Source of the DNA: Gordonia tangerina
Lineage (GTDB): Bacteria; Actinomycetota; Actinomycetes; Mycobacteriales; Mycobacteriaceae
Length of the DNA stretch: 64,000 bases
Direction: 5' to 3'
Assembly (NCBI RefSeq): GCF_021556435.1
Contig: NZ_JAKGCU010000014.1
Span: 1 to 64,000 of the forward strand
Part shown: positions 43,606 to 52,199 of the stretch, piece after piece
How the letters are laid out: the number at the start of each line of letters is the position of its first letter
Numbering within the stretch: the first letter of the stretch is position 1
Notes under the pieces: generated by a model
What the model saw: only the letters and a program-made list of their open reading frames with translations
Told to the model about the DNA's origin: nothing
The model's database searches: none
Made by a program: the position numbers and the translations under genes

Positions 43606-43726
43606 TTCTTGGTCTCCGGAGGGTCGGTTCTCCGACATCGCTTGCGGCTCAACGGACGTTGCACTTTTCGGGTGATTGTGCCGGTCGCAGGCCCGCCGGT
43701 TTCGCGGCCCCGGCCGGGCAATGTGT

Positions 43727-43745
43727 GTAAGGTAGGCTAAGCTAA
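43727..43745. promoter_or_regulatory. IdeR/DtxR iron box upstream of the esterase-NRPS operon
   Basis: GTAAGGTAGGCTAAGCTAA matches the 19-bp iron box TTAGGTTAGGCTAACCTAA at 15 positions, including the whole TAGGCTAA core. It lies 38 bp before the preferred ATG at 43784, and 5 bp before an in-frame ATG at 43751. It implies repression of the operon by iron-loaded IdeR/DtxR. Confidence 0.8.
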
Positions 43746-43783
43746 CTTGCATGTGTAGGGGTGTTTCCGGTTTGAATCGACTG

Positions 43784-44845
43784 ATGACATCCTCGGCGCC
43801 GTTTTCAGGGGCGCGTTGTGAAGCTCAGCGAACCTCGCCACGACGCCCACGGTGGTTCGGGCGCACGGTGATAGCGGCGATTCTGCTCACCGTGGTGATG
43901 TCACAGTTCGGGCCCGGACCGGCCGACGCGCGCGACCCCGACCAGCGCGCCACGCTCACCGGGCTGACTCAGGTCGACGGGACCCTCTGGCAGATGATCG
44001 TGCGATCGCCGGCGATGGGGATCGACATTCCGTTTCAGGTGATCCGTCCGGCCGGTGCCCCAATCGGCGCACCCACCCTATATCTGCTCAACGGCGCCGG
44101 CGGGGGAGAGGACGGGGCCAACTGGCTCGCGCAAACCGACGCCCAGCAGTTCTTCGCCGGCAAGTTCGTCAATGTGGTGATTCCCGCACGCGGTCTCGGT
44201 AGCTACTACACCGACTGGATCGCCGCCGATCCGCAAGTGGGGCAACCGATGTGGGCCACCTTCCTGACCGATGAGCTGCCCGACGTCGTCGATGACGCAT
44301 TGGGCACGAACGGTCGCAATGCCATCGCCGGACTGTCGATGTCGGCGACGTCGGTACTCGACCTGGCGACCATCGCGCCGAGCCTGTACCGGTCGGTGGC
44401 CTCCTACAGTGGCTGCGCCCGCACCAGTACCCCGGAGGGCGAGGCCGCAGTCCGGGGCATCGTCTACACCGCTGCCGGTGGCAATGCCGACAACATGTGG
44501 GGTCCGACGGGATCGCGGCAGTGGCGCGCACACGACCCGTATGTCAACGCCGAGAAGCTTCGCGGAACCCACCTCTACCTGTCCAGCGGCAGTGGTGCAC
44601 CGGGACGGTACGACACGCCGAGCGCGCAGGCGCCGGGTGCCCCGCCGATCGCCAACCAGATCCTGGTCGGCGGCGCGTTGGAGGCGGCCACCCGCGCGTG
44701 TACCGAGGCGATGGCGAACAGGTTGCGGCAGTTGTCCATTCCGGCGCAGGTGCACCTCCCATCCACCGGCACCCACTCCTGGGGGTACTGGCAGGACGAG
44801 TTGCACCGGTCCTGGCCGACATTGGCGGCAGGGCTCGATGGCTGA
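43784..44845 (+). CDS. Secreted PF00756-type esterase (Ag85/IroE-like)
   Basis: A 353-residue exported alpha/beta hydrolase. An Arg-rich start and hydrophobic TVIAAILLTVVMSQFG form a signal peptide with likely cleavage near ADARD. The catalytic serine lies in AGLSMSATSVLD and the histidine in GTHSWGYWQDELHRSWP, the block shared with mycolyltransferases of the antigen 85 type. The same esterase family contains Fes, IroD and IroE, which hydrolyse catecholate siderophore esters. An iron box precedes it and NRPS genes follow, so siderophore processing is a good hypothesis; mycolyl transfer is the main alternative. The in-frame ATG at 43751 is also possible. It overlaps the next gene by 8 nt. Confidence 0.83.
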   Translation: MTSSAPFSGARCEAQRTSPRRPRWFGRTVIAAILLTVVMSQFGPGPADARDPDQRATLTGLTQVDGTLWQMIVRSPAMGIDIPFQVIRPAGAPIGAPTLYLLNGAGGGEDGANWLAQTDAQQFFAGKFVNVVIPARGLGSYYTDWIAADPQVGQPMWATFLTDELPDVVDDALGTNGRNAIAGLSMSATSVLDLATIAPSLYRSVASYSGCARTSTPEGEAAVRGIVYTAAGGNADNMWGPTGSRQWRAHDPYVNAEKLRGTHLYLSSGSGAPGRYDTPSAQAPGAPPIANQILVGGALEAATRACTEAMANRLRQLSIPAQVHLPSTGTHSWGYWQDELHRSWPTLAAGLDG

Positions 44846-47372
44846 GCCGGCCACCACGGTCGCCCGGTGGCGCGCGGTAGCCGGCCGTTACGCGGATGCG
44901 ATCGCGGTGCGCAGCCCGGATGGTTCGCTCACCTATGGTGCGGCCCGTGATCGCGCCGACGAACGCGGCCGCGCGCTGGCCGCCGCCGTCGACGAACCTG
45001 GCCGGCCGATCGCCGTCGACGTCGAGTCCGATGTCGACTCTGTCCTTGCCGTGCTGTCGGTGCTCTGCTCCGGCCATCCGGTGATCCTGCTGGACCCGCT
45101 GTTGCCCGCGGAGCGGCGCGAACACATCCTCGCATTTTCGGGGGCCCGACGGTTCGATCCCGCGTCAATGGCAGCGTTGCCCCCGTCCGACGCTCCGGTG
45201 CCCGAGCCCGACCCGATCGATCCGTCGATCCTCATCTTCACCTCCGGCTCCACCGGAAAGCCCAAGGGGCTCATCCACTCCCAACGAGGCTGGGTCAACC
45301 AGGCCACCGACGGTCGCGAGTTCCTCGGTCTCGGGCCGGGTGATCGGATGGCCGTGCTGTTGCCGATCAGCTTCGGTGCCGGCGTCGACTGCCTGGTGAT
45401 GGGTTTGCTCAACGGGGCCACCCTCCTGCTGTGGGATGTGCGCCGGCGCACCACTACCGGCCTGCGTGACTGGCTGTGTGCCGAGGCCGCGACCACCGCG
45501 CACTGCACGCCGTCGCTGCTGCGGTCGTGGCTCGGTGACCTCGACACCGACGCCGCACTCCCTGAACTGCGCCTGCTGTCGACCTGTGGTGAACCCGTCC
45601 GCGGTGCCGATGTGACCCGGGTGCGGCGCACCGTGATGCCGTCCGGCACGTTCTGCAGCTGGTCGGGTTCCTCGGAGATCGGCAATCTCGCCTTCAACCT
45701 CTTCGGGCCGGACCGCGCAGTGCCCGATGGGGCCGTGGCGGTGGGCATTCCGGCCGGTGACAAGCATGTGCGGATAGTCGACGACAACGGCGACGATGTG
45801 GACGCCGGCGACGTCGGGGAGATCGTGGTGGAGTCGGGTCACCTGGCGTCGGGTTACCACAACGACCCCGAGCTCACGGCGCAGCGGTTCGAACCGATCG
45901 GAGATGGCCGGTCGCGCTTGCGCACCGGAGATCTGGGCCGTTTCGATGACAGTGGGATGCTGCATCTGCTGGGTCGGCGTGATGATGCGATCAAGGTTCG
46001 GGGCTACCTGGTGGAGCCCGCCGAGGTGGAGACCGCGCTGCGCGCGATGCCGTGGACCGTCGACGCCGTGGTGTCGGCGAATACCGAACGTACCCAACTC
46101 ATCGCCCACGTCGCCGTTGATCCGTCGAAGTGGACTCCGTCGCCCGCTGAAGTTCGGACAGCGCTCGCCACGACGCTGGCGCCCTGGATGATTCCCCGTG
46201 ACGTCGTCATCATGACCGAGCTCCCGCGAAATGAACGCGGGAAGGTGGACCGGGTGGCGTTGCCGGAGCCGGCGGCCCGGCCGAAGCCCGATCCACCCCG
46301 CGGCCCGACCGAGTCGATGCTCGCCCTTCTGTGGCAGGAGATTCTCGGACTGGACCAGGTCGGACGGCAGGAAGATTTCATCACGCTCGGTGGCGACTCA
46401 CTCGCCGCGGCAACCATGATCGCCGACATCAATCATCGGTTTCAGGTCGAACTCGATACCGGCCTGTTGACGCAAGCGCCGACCGTTGCCGAGTTCGCCC
46501 AGCATCTCGATGCTGCTAACGAGAGTCGTGAGAAGACGGCAACTCCGCGCACGCTCGTCCGGCTGCGCGAGGGCGTGGGCAGCCCGCTGTTCCTGGTGGC
46601 CGGGGCAGGCAGTCTGGCAACGAGTCTGACGCCATTGGCACGTGCGCTGGCCACGCCACGGCCGGTCTACGGTGTTCAAGCCCGTGGGATCGAGGGCCGC
46701 GGTCGTGCTGACCAGTCGATTCGCGCCGCCGCCAGACGATTGATCCGGGATGTGCGATCGGTGCAACCGCGGGGGCCATATCTGCTGGGAGGCTATTCGT
46801 GGGGCGGTTTCGTAGCGATCGAGGCCGCCGCGCGCCTGTCCGCTTCGGGTGAGCACTGCGAGAGTGTGATCGTATTGGACTCCATCATCGATCCCATCCT
46901 GGCCGCAGCAATCAGTGATCCGAAGCGAAGGAGACGCTGGCGGGTCGCGGTCGATCCGGCGCCGGCAACTGTGACCGGAGCTCTGCCGGATCGCTCGGGT
47001 AAACCGTCGGTCGGGGTCGAGACACGCTCGCGATGGCAGATCGCCTGGAATGTTGTCGTGATGAACGTGCTGATGTCTGCCGCCGGCTTGGTGAGGCTAC
47101 CCACGACACTGCAGTGGACGGTGTTCTTCGATCTGGGAACGCGAATGATCCGGCGGCACCGGCCTGTACCCTTCCCAGGCGACATCATGCTGATCCGATC
47201 ACGTAGCAACACAGATGATCTCAGCCTTTGGCGGCATTTTTCGCTCGCTGCGGTGCGTCCAGTGGATGTGTCCGGAGATCACCATTCGATGGTTCGGACG
47301 CCCTACGTGAGCGAAACCGCCAAAGCTGTGGGAACCGCTATCGGTGAAAGAGTGCAGGAGGGTGCCCGGTGA
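44838..47372 (+). CDS. Nonribosomal peptide synthetase, A-T-TE, with atypical adenylation domain
   Basis: The 844-residue protein has no condensation domain. An adenylation domain (about 1-480) carries FTSGSTGKPKGLIHSQ and YRTGD-like RLRTGDLGRF; a carrier domain (about 495-570) has DFITLGGDSLAAATM; a thioesterase (about 580-844) has GGYSWGGF and a late DHHSM. The binding pocket is unusual: where amino-acid A domains have FDxxxxE it reads FGAGVDC, losing Asp235, and the usual YGPTE is SGSSE. Loss of Asp235 suggests a substrate without an alpha-amino group, such as a keto, hydroxy or beta-amino acid. A-T-TE architecture recalls ralfuranone and atromentin synthetases that use aryl keto acids. 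Its end overlaps the glycosyltransferase start (GTGA). Confidence 0.85.
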   Translation: MAEPATTVARWRAVAGRYADAIAVRSPDGSLTYGAARDRADERGRALAAAVDEPGRPIAVDVESDVDSVLAVLSVLCSGHPVILLDPLLPAERREHILAFSGARRFDPASMAALPPSDAPVPEPDPIDPSILIFTSGSTGKPKGLIHSQRGWVNQATDGREFLGLGPGDRMAVLLPISFGAGVDCLVMGLLNGATLLLWDVRRRTTTGLRDWLCAEAATTAHCTPSLLRSWLGDLDTDAALPELRLLSTCGEPVRGADVTRVRRTVMPSGTFCSWSGSSEIGNLAFNLFGPDRAVPDGAVAVGIPAGDKHVRIVDDNGDDVDAGDVGEIVVESGHLASGYHNDPELTAQRFEPIGDGRSRLRTGDLGRFDDSGMLHLLGRRDDAIKVRGYLVEPAEVETALRAMPWTVDAVVSANTERTQLIAHVAVDPSKWTPSPAEVRTALATTLAPWMIPRDVVIMTELPRNERGKVDRVALPEPAARPKPDPPRGPTESMLALLWQEILGLDQVGRQEDFITLGGDSLAAATMIADINHRFQVELDTGLLTQAPTVAEFAQHLDAANESREKTATPRTLVRLREGVGSPLFLVAGAGSLATSLTPLARALATPRPVYGVQARGIEGRGRADQSIRAAARRLIRDVRSVQPRGPYLLGGYSWGGFVAIEAAARLSASGEHCESVIVLDSIIDPILAAAISDPKRRRRWRVAVDPAPATVTGALPDRSGKPSVGVETRSRWQIAWNVVVMNVLMSAAGLVRLPTTLQWTVFFDLGTRMIRRHRPVPFPGDIMLIRSRSNTDDLSLWRHFSLAAVRPVDVSGDHHSMVRTPYVSETAKAVGTAIGERVQEGAR

Positions 47373-48187
47373 CGGATTCGTGTGGTGTGGTTGCCGTGAT
47401 CTCGTCTTACGAGCCCGATGCGGGCCTTGTGGCGACGGTGGATTCGGTCATCGGGCAAGTCGACCGCGTCGTGATCGTCGATGACGGATCACCGTCTTTG
47501 ATCGGCGATCCCGCGGGGACGGTGCGAGCCGTGCTTGACCGGTGTGCCGAGGTCGGCGCGACCGTGCTGGAGAGCGGAGACAACCGTGGGATCGCCAGCG
47601 CGCTGAATCGAGGCGTGACCAACGCGCTCGACGGTGGTGCTGACCTGATCTTGACACTCGATCAAGACACGGTCCTCGATGTCGACTACGTACAGCGGAT
47701 GGTCGCGCATCGCGAACTGGCAGCGTCCGTCGGCATCACAGACATGATGGTCGCGCCGAGTGAGATCAACGGTGAGGTGGCGCCATTCTGGTTCGCCCAC
47801 CGCGGACTCACACTGGCCTTCGAACCTCTTCAGTCGGGGATGCTATTTTCCCGCCGGCTCTTCGAGTTGATCGGCCTCTTCGAAGAAGGCCTGTTCATCG
47901 ACTGCGTAGAGACCGAGTTCTATCTCCGCGCGCGAGCACGCGGTGTGCACGCGCTGATCGTTCCCGGAACATGTATCCATCATCGATTGGGTCACCCCGC
48001 GACCTGGACAGTGCCGCGGCCCCTGCGCTGGGCGCTGGGCAGACGAGGTTCGGTGCGACCGTGGAGTTCACCGAAGACGCACCGTTCCGGCACTACTACA
48101 TCGCGCGAAATCGACTGGTCCTCTACCGCCGATACGCTCGAACCGAGCCGCTGTGGTGCGCGGTCTCCATCGCCAAGGACACATTGA
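47369..48187 (+). CDS. GT2-family glycosyltransferase, 3' part shifted out of frame
   Basis: A 272-residue product as read. Residues 1-225 form a GT-A fold like rhamnosyltransferases: VVAVISSYEPD, the nucleotide-sugar site VIVDDGSPS, LTLDQDTVLD with a DxD-type motif, and a QSGMLFSRRLFELIGLFEEG acceptor region. From about 48045 the frame turns into low-quality sequence, while the expected continuation FRHYYIARNRLVLYRRYA appears in the +2 frame of the next ORF. Either a genuine frameshift or a sequencing error has separated the gene from its tail. The GTG at 47369 has AGGAGG at 47356 and overlaps the synthetase stop. Confidence 0.8.
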   Translation: MTDSCGVVAVISSYEPDAGLVATVDSVIGQVDRVVIVDDGSPSLIGDPAGTVRAVLDRCAEVGATVLESGDNRGIASALNRGVTNALDGGADLILTLDQDTVLDVDYVQRMVAHRELAASVGITDMMVAPSEINGEVAPFWFAHRGLTLAFEPLQSGMLFSRRLFELIGLFEEGLFIDCVETEFYLRARARGVHALIVPGTCIHHRLGHPATWTVPRPLRWALGRRGSVRPWSSPKTHRSGTTTSREIDWSSTADTLEPSRCGARSPSPRTH

Positions 48188-49248
48188 GTCGGGGCAGGGC
48201 GATGCTCATCGGGTCGCATCGAGTATCGCGAATTTACCTGACTGCCAGTGGTTTCCGTGCCGGTATCAAGGGTGACACTGGGCGTATCCCCGCCCGTACT
48301 CTCGCGCGTAGTCGGGGTCGAGGGGTGTCACATCCAAGTGAGGAACGGCGGGCACGTCACGCGCGTCGCAGGCCGCGTGCGGTGTCGGTGGTGATCCCAG
48401 CGCGCAATGCGCGAAATCTTATCGATCGCCAACTAGAAGCGCTCGCGACCCAAGACTATCCTGCCGGATTCGAAGTTCTGATCTGTGACAACGGCTCTCG
48501 AGATGGCCTGCGTCGGCATATCGAGACCCATCGACTCCGCGAGAAGTTGCAGATGAAGTGGCTCGATGCCTCCGAGCGGGCGGGTACCTCGTTTGCGAGG
48601 AACGTTGGTTCCAGAGCTGCGGCTGGTGATCTGATTGTCTACTGCGATGCAGATGACATGGTGCATCCCCAATGGCTCCGTCATATGGTCGAGACCGCAG
48701 GGTTTCACAATGTGGTCAGCGGTGGGGTCGAGACCACCTCGTTGAACGCACCTGAGGTCGCGAGTTGGCGTCCGATGCCCGACGCCGAGGAGCCTTTCGA
48801 GTTCCCCGGTTTCATGAATGTCGTCAGCGGCTGCAACATGGCGTGCTGGCGAGATGACTTCATGGCTGTCGGGGGATTCGACGAGACTTATGTCTCGGGC
48901 TACGAAGACGCGGACTTCGCGCTGCGCGTACAGCTGCGGGGCGGAACGGTGGGCCATGCACCCGAAGCGCTGGTCGGATACCGGCTTCGTGAAACCCTGC
49001 GTGGAACATTCTCCCAATCTGCGCAGTATGGTTTGGGGAACGTACAACTGTACGCAGACTATCGGGACTACGGCATGCCCAGGCGGCCAGTCATAGCACT
49101 CCTGGACGTCCTGCTCTATCTGACTTTGAGAAATCCTTTGCTGCCCGAGGTGGTCACGAGAGTTCCGGCCGGGCGCTGGCTGTTTCAGGCAGGGCACCTG
49201 CTGGGCCGCATCAAAGGCAGCGTGCGTTACGGCTGCTTCTACGTCTGA
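47971..49248 (+). CDS. GT2-family glycosyltransferase (with the displaced tail of the preceding GT at its N-terminus)
   Basis: The open frame codes for 425 residues. The first about 120 (including FRHYYIARNRLVLYRRYA) look like the missing C-terminus of the preceding glycosyltransferase; a second GT-A domain starts near residue 137 with RAVSVVIPARNARNLIDRQ, then LICDNGSRDGL, the metal-binding VYCDADDMVHPQW and the catalytic SGYEDADFALRV. No stop lies between the two parts, so the undisturbed gene may encode one two-domain glycosyltransferase of about 626 residues. If the second domain is translated alone, GTG at 48325 or ATG at 48202 region are possible starts. It ends 3 nt from the convergent exporter gene. 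Confidence 0.8.
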   Translation: MYPSSIGSPRDLDSAAAPALGAGQTRFGATVEFTEDAPFRHYYIARNRLVLYRRYARTEPLWCAVSIAKDTLSRGRAMLIGSHRVSRIYLTASGFRAGIKGDTGRIPARTLARSRGRGVSHPSEERRARHARRRPRAVSVVIPARNARNLIDRQLEALATQDYPAGFEVLICDNGSRDGLRRHIETHRLREKLQMKWLDASERAGTSFARNVGSRAAAGDLIVYCDADDMVHPQWLRHMVETAGFHNVVSGGVETTSLNAPEVASWRPMPDAEEPFEFPGFMNVVSGCNMACWRDDFMAVGGFDETYVSGYEDADFALRVQLRGGTVGHAPEALVGYRLRETLRGTFSQSAQYGLGNVQLYADYRDYGMPRRPVIALLDVLLYLTLRNPLLPEVVTRVPAGRWLFQAGHLLGRIKGSVRYGCFYV

Positions 49249-49251
49249 TTC

Positions 49252-50109
49252 TCACCCCCGCAGCGCCGCACGGCGGTATCCGATCAGGGTGGGGCCGGTG
49301 AACAACACCAGCAGTGCTGCCGACCATGCGGTCGTCAGCATCAGCGGCTGCATCAGTTCGCCACCGGTCGCCATCGCTTTGATGGCCTCCACCCCGCAGC
49401 TGAGTGGTTGATACTCCACGATCGGGCGTAACCAGGCCGGATATGCGTCGGCAGGCACGAAACCGGTGTTGAAGAACATCGCCAGGTTGGTCCCGATCGC
49501 CACCCATTCGACGATGTGAGAGTCGCGCGACAGCAACGCCATCGCGGTCACCATCATCGAGAACGACAGGCCGAAGGCCATGGCGACGGCCAGGATGCCG
49601 AGGTAGCCGAGGATGCCGCTCTCGATGCGGAATCCGATGATCGTACCCACCAGCAGGATGAAGCTCACGGTGACCGCCACGCGTACCGCCTCGGCCGCGA
49701 GCCGGCCCGTCATCGCCGCGGCCCGGTGCACCGGCAGCGTCCACAGCCTGGTGAGCAGACCCGACGTGCGTTCTCGCCGCAGACCCAGCCCGCTGATCGA
49801 CGCCCCCGACATCGCACCGATCAAGGCGACCATCGGCACCATCCCGAACGCGTACGAGGTGCCGGAGCGATCACTCACCGAGCGATCGAGGACCAGCCAG
49901 AACAGCAGCACCATCAGCGCCGGGAAGAGCAGCGATTGCAACAGGGTGGCGGGATCCTTGGTCCACTTCACCAGGATTCGCTGGGCCTGCAGAGCCGCGC
50001 CGCGCAGCAGCGCGGTCGAGGTCGGCTCCGGTGTCCACAGGTCACGCTCGGGGAAGGGGAGCGGTCCGGTCGCAGTGGTGGCGATGTCGGACGTTGTTGC
50101 GTGCTTCAT
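49252..50109 (-). CDS. ABC-2 exporter permease (DrrB/DrrC-like)
   Basis: A 285-residue membrane protein with six predicted helices (LFPALMVLLFWLVLDRSV, MVPMVALIGAMSGASISGL, and four more) and the ABC-2 signature ALLSRDSHIVEWVAIGTNLAMFF with FVPADAYPAWLRPIVEYQPLS. It is one of two half-permeases in a DrrABC-type exporter. The ATG at 50109 overlaps the TGA of the upstream permease gene (ATGA). Together with the ATPase it is divergent from the giant NRPS across two iron boxes, so it likely exports the peptide product. Confidence 0.9.
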   Translation of the reverse strand: MKHATTSDIATTATGPLPFPERDLWTPEPTSTALLRGAALQAQRILVKWTKDPATLLQSLLFPALMVLLFWLVLDRSVSDRSGTSYAFGMVPMVALIGAMSGASISGLGLRRERTSGLLTRLWTLPVHRAAAMTGRLAAEAVRVAVTVSFILLVGTIIGFRIESGILGYLGILAVAMAFGLSFSMMVTAMALLSRDSHIVEWVAIGTNLAMFFNTGFVPADAYPAWLRPIVEYQPLSCGVEAIKAMATGGELMQPLMLTTAWSAALLVLFTGPTLIGYRRAALRG

Positions 50110-50930
50110 GTGTGGGCCCGCCGATGGGTCTGGGTGTGGTGAGCGATACCGACGAACACCACGGCGAGAGCGCCGAGCCACACCAGCGCCGGCAGTGCGG
50201 TGTGCATCGTCGGTTCACCGGCGGCCAGTTCCCGCATGGTCGCGGCGAAATGTGAGATCGGCTGGTTGCGGGCGAACGGCTGGGCCCAATCGGGGAAACT
50301 GTCTTCGGGGACGAATCCGGTTGACAGCAGCCCCAGCACCAGCTGTGGCAGCACCAACAGCTGCGAGGTGGCCTCCGGACTTCGGGCGATCAAACCGAGC
50401 GAATCCGCGCCGATGGCCAGGACCAGTCCCAGCGCCAACGCGAAGGTGACGAAACCCAGTGTGTCCAGCGGATCTCCGTCGAACGAAAAACCCAGCAGTG
50501 CCCCGAACACCAGCGCCGCAACCATCGAGATCACCGATCTGATCATCGAGGTGCTCATCCGGGCGAACAACGGAACGAGCGGGCGAACGGGCATCGACGC
50601 CATCCGGCGACTCATGCCGCGCAGCTTCTCCAGCGTCGCCCGTTGCGCTGCGGCGACAGCGGTGAATGCAATCGCCTGCAGCACGATGATCGGCATGAGG
50701 AACTGCGCGTAGTCGATACCCCGGTCGGCCATGATCAGCCGCAGCGGTAGATAGAAACCGAGCGCGAACACCATCGGCATCACCACTGCGATGACGAATT
50801 CGCCCTCGGAGTGGGCCGAGCGAACGGCACGTCCGGTTGCCGCGACCCACTGCCGCCAGAACACCGGACCGCGGACGAATACGGCCGGGTCGGATCGGTC
50901 CGGCCACACGACCGGGAGATGCGCCGTCAC
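50106..50930 (-). CDS. ABC-2 exporter permease (DrrB/DrrC-like)
   Basis: A 274-residue membrane protein with six predicted helices and the ABC-2 layout, homologous to its neighbour: FVIAVVMPMVFALGFYLPL near the N-terminus, then QLLVLPQLVLGLLSTGFVPEDSFPDWAQPFARNQPISH. It overlaps both neighbours by 4 nt (ATGA), so ATPase and both permeases are made in step. The heterodimeric pair plus DrrA-type ATPase is the arrangement used for polyketide, glycopeptidolipid and siderophore export in mycobacteria. Confidence 0.9.
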   Translation of the reverse strand: MTAHLPVVWPDRSDPAVFVRGPVFWRQWVAATGRAVRSAHSEGEFVIAVVMPMVFALGFYLPLRLIMADRGIDYAQFLMPIIVLQAIAFTAVAAAQRATLEKLRGMSRRMASMPVRPLVPLFARMSTSMIRSVISMVAALVFGALLGFSFDGDPLDTLGFVTFALALGLVLAIGADSLGLIARSPEATSQLLVLPQLVLGLLSTGFVPEDSFPDWAQPFARNQPISHFAATMRELAAGEPTMHTALPALVWLGALAVVFVGIAHHTQTHRRAHT

Positions 50931-51940
50931 CCGCCGACACCCACGTGGTCACCGGGCGGGCCGGTGAGGGTCAGGAAGACGTCGTCGAGGGTCGGCTTGC
51001 GCAGACCCACATCGAGCAGCCGCACACCGGCGGTGCGCGCGAGCGCGATCACCTGCTCCATGGTCGCCACGCCGTCGGGTGCGGTGAGAGTGACCGCACC
51101 ATTCGCCGAGACCGAAGGCCGATGTGCCGCACCGAGTTCACCGGCGATGGCCGCAACGAGCGTTGCACTCTGGGTGGGATCATCGAGGATCGCCTCGCAG
51201 TAGGTGCCGCCGACCTGCTGCTTGAGTGAGTCGGCACTTCCCTCGGCGACCACACGTCCGCGGTCCATCACGATGATGTTGTCGCTGAGCAGATCGGCCT
51301 CCTCCAGGTACTGCGTGGTGAGCAGGGTGGTGATGCCATCGGCGCGCAGCGTCTCCACCAGTGACCACACTGCCTGCCTGCTGCGGGGGTCGAGGCCCGT
51401 CGTCGGTTCGTCGAGAAACACCACCGATGGCCGGGTGACGAGGCCGCACGCGATGTCGAGGCGTCGGCGCATGCCGCCGGAGTAGGCGTACACGGGCCGC
51501 TTGGCGGCATCGGTCAAACCGAATCGTTCCAGGAGGTAGTCGGCACGTTCGCGGGCGGCGCTTCGCCGCAGACCCAGCATGCGGGCGAAGAAGACGAGAT
51601 TGTCGCGGCCGCCGAGGGTTTCGTCGAGCGCCGCGTACTGTCCGGTCATCGAGATGGCGTTGCGGACGCCGGCCGGATCATCGATCAGATCATGTCCACA
51701 CACCTGCGCAGACCCGGAATCGGGCTGGATCAATGTGCACAGCACGTCCACCAGGGTGGTCTTCCCGGCCCCGTTGGGCCCCAGGATGCCCAGTACCCCG
51801 CCGCGCGGCACATCGAAGGACACACCGTTGAGGGCATGGACCGATTCGAACGACTTGTGCATGTCGCGAACCTTGACGGCCAGATCTACAACTTGCGTTG
51901 AGGCTTTGTCGCCCTTGGGATTACGAGGACGGACGTCCAT
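50927..51940 (-). CDS. ABC exporter ATPase, DrrA-like
   Basis: A 337-residue ATPase with Walker A GILGPNGAGKTTL, Q-loop SMTGQYAALDETL, signature YSGGMRRRLDIA, Walker B PSVVFLDEPTTGLDP and the H/Q-loop TTQYLEEADLL. The C-terminal extension ending LRKPTLDDVFLTLTGPP is diagnostic of the DrrA subfamily. The ATG at 51940 (MDVRPRN) has GGAAAG just upstream; ATGs at 51955 and further upstream are alternatives. Two tandem iron boxes lie about 115-155 bp upstream, so the exporter is expected to be induced under iron limitation together with the NRPS. Confidence 0.93.
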   Translation of the reverse strand: MDVRPRNPKGDKASTQVVDLAVKVRDMHKSFESVHALNGVSFDVPRGGVLGILGPNGAGKTTLVDVLCTLIQPDSGSAQVCGHDLIDDPAGVRNAISMTGQYAALDETLGGRDNLVFFARMLGLRRSAARERADYLLERFGLTDAAKRPVYAYSGGMRRRLDIACGLVTRPSVVFLDEPTTGLDPRSRQAVWSLVETLRADGITTLLTTQYLEEADLLSDNIIVMDRGRVVAEGSADSLKQQVGGTYCEAILDDPTQSATLVAAIAGELGAAHRPSVSANGAVTLTAPDGVATMEQVIALARTAGVRLLDVGLRKPTLDDVFLTLTGPPGDHVGVGG

Positions 51941-52052
51941 GGCTTTCCTACCCATCCTGCTACTCTCGACAGTGCCTCTTTCAGTGGTCAACGTAGCAAG
52001 GTTCATAGGGGCCATGAACCTCACGCTCGTTGACAGCGGGCAGACCGACACA

Positions 52053-52071
52053 ATTGGTTAGGCTAACCTTT
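52053..52071. promoter_or_regulatory. IdeR/DtxR iron box, exporter side
   Basis: ATTGGTTAGGCTAACCTTT shares the TAGGCTAA core and 15 of 19 positions with the iron-box consensus. It is centred about 125 bp upstream of the DrrA-like start, on the exporter side of the divergent region. Confidence 0.8.
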
Positions 52072-52076
52072 TTTTG

Positions 52077-52095
52077 GTAGGTTACCCTAACCAAA
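52077..52095. promoter_or_regulatory. IdeR/DtxR iron box, NRPS side
   Basis: GTAGGTTACCCTAACCAAA matches the 19-bp iron box at 15 positions. It is the second of two boxes 24 bp apart centre to centre, and ends at a short ORF that precedes the NRPS. Tandem boxes allow separate or cooperative control of the two divergent units. Confidence 0.75.
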
Positions 52096-52199
52096 TGTCA
52101 TTGCGGTCTGCGTGCCACCCCAGCGCCCAGTCGGACGACTGCCAGCGGGTCCGCAGAGAGGCACTCGGAGAATGTCCCCGACAAGTGATGCGTGAGTGA
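52095..52199 (+). CDS. Possible 34-residue upstream ORF before the NRPS
   Basis: An ATG at 52095, at the edge of the iron box, opens a 34-codon frame with three cysteines (SACHPS, DDCQRV, GECPRQ) that stops at 52199 and overlaps the NRPS GTG at 52192 by 8 nt. If translated it would couple to the NRPS start. It is not MbtH-like, and no family is recognised. The frame is short and may be chance. Confidence 0.25.
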   Translation: MSLRSACHPSAQSDDCQRVRREALGECPRQVMRE

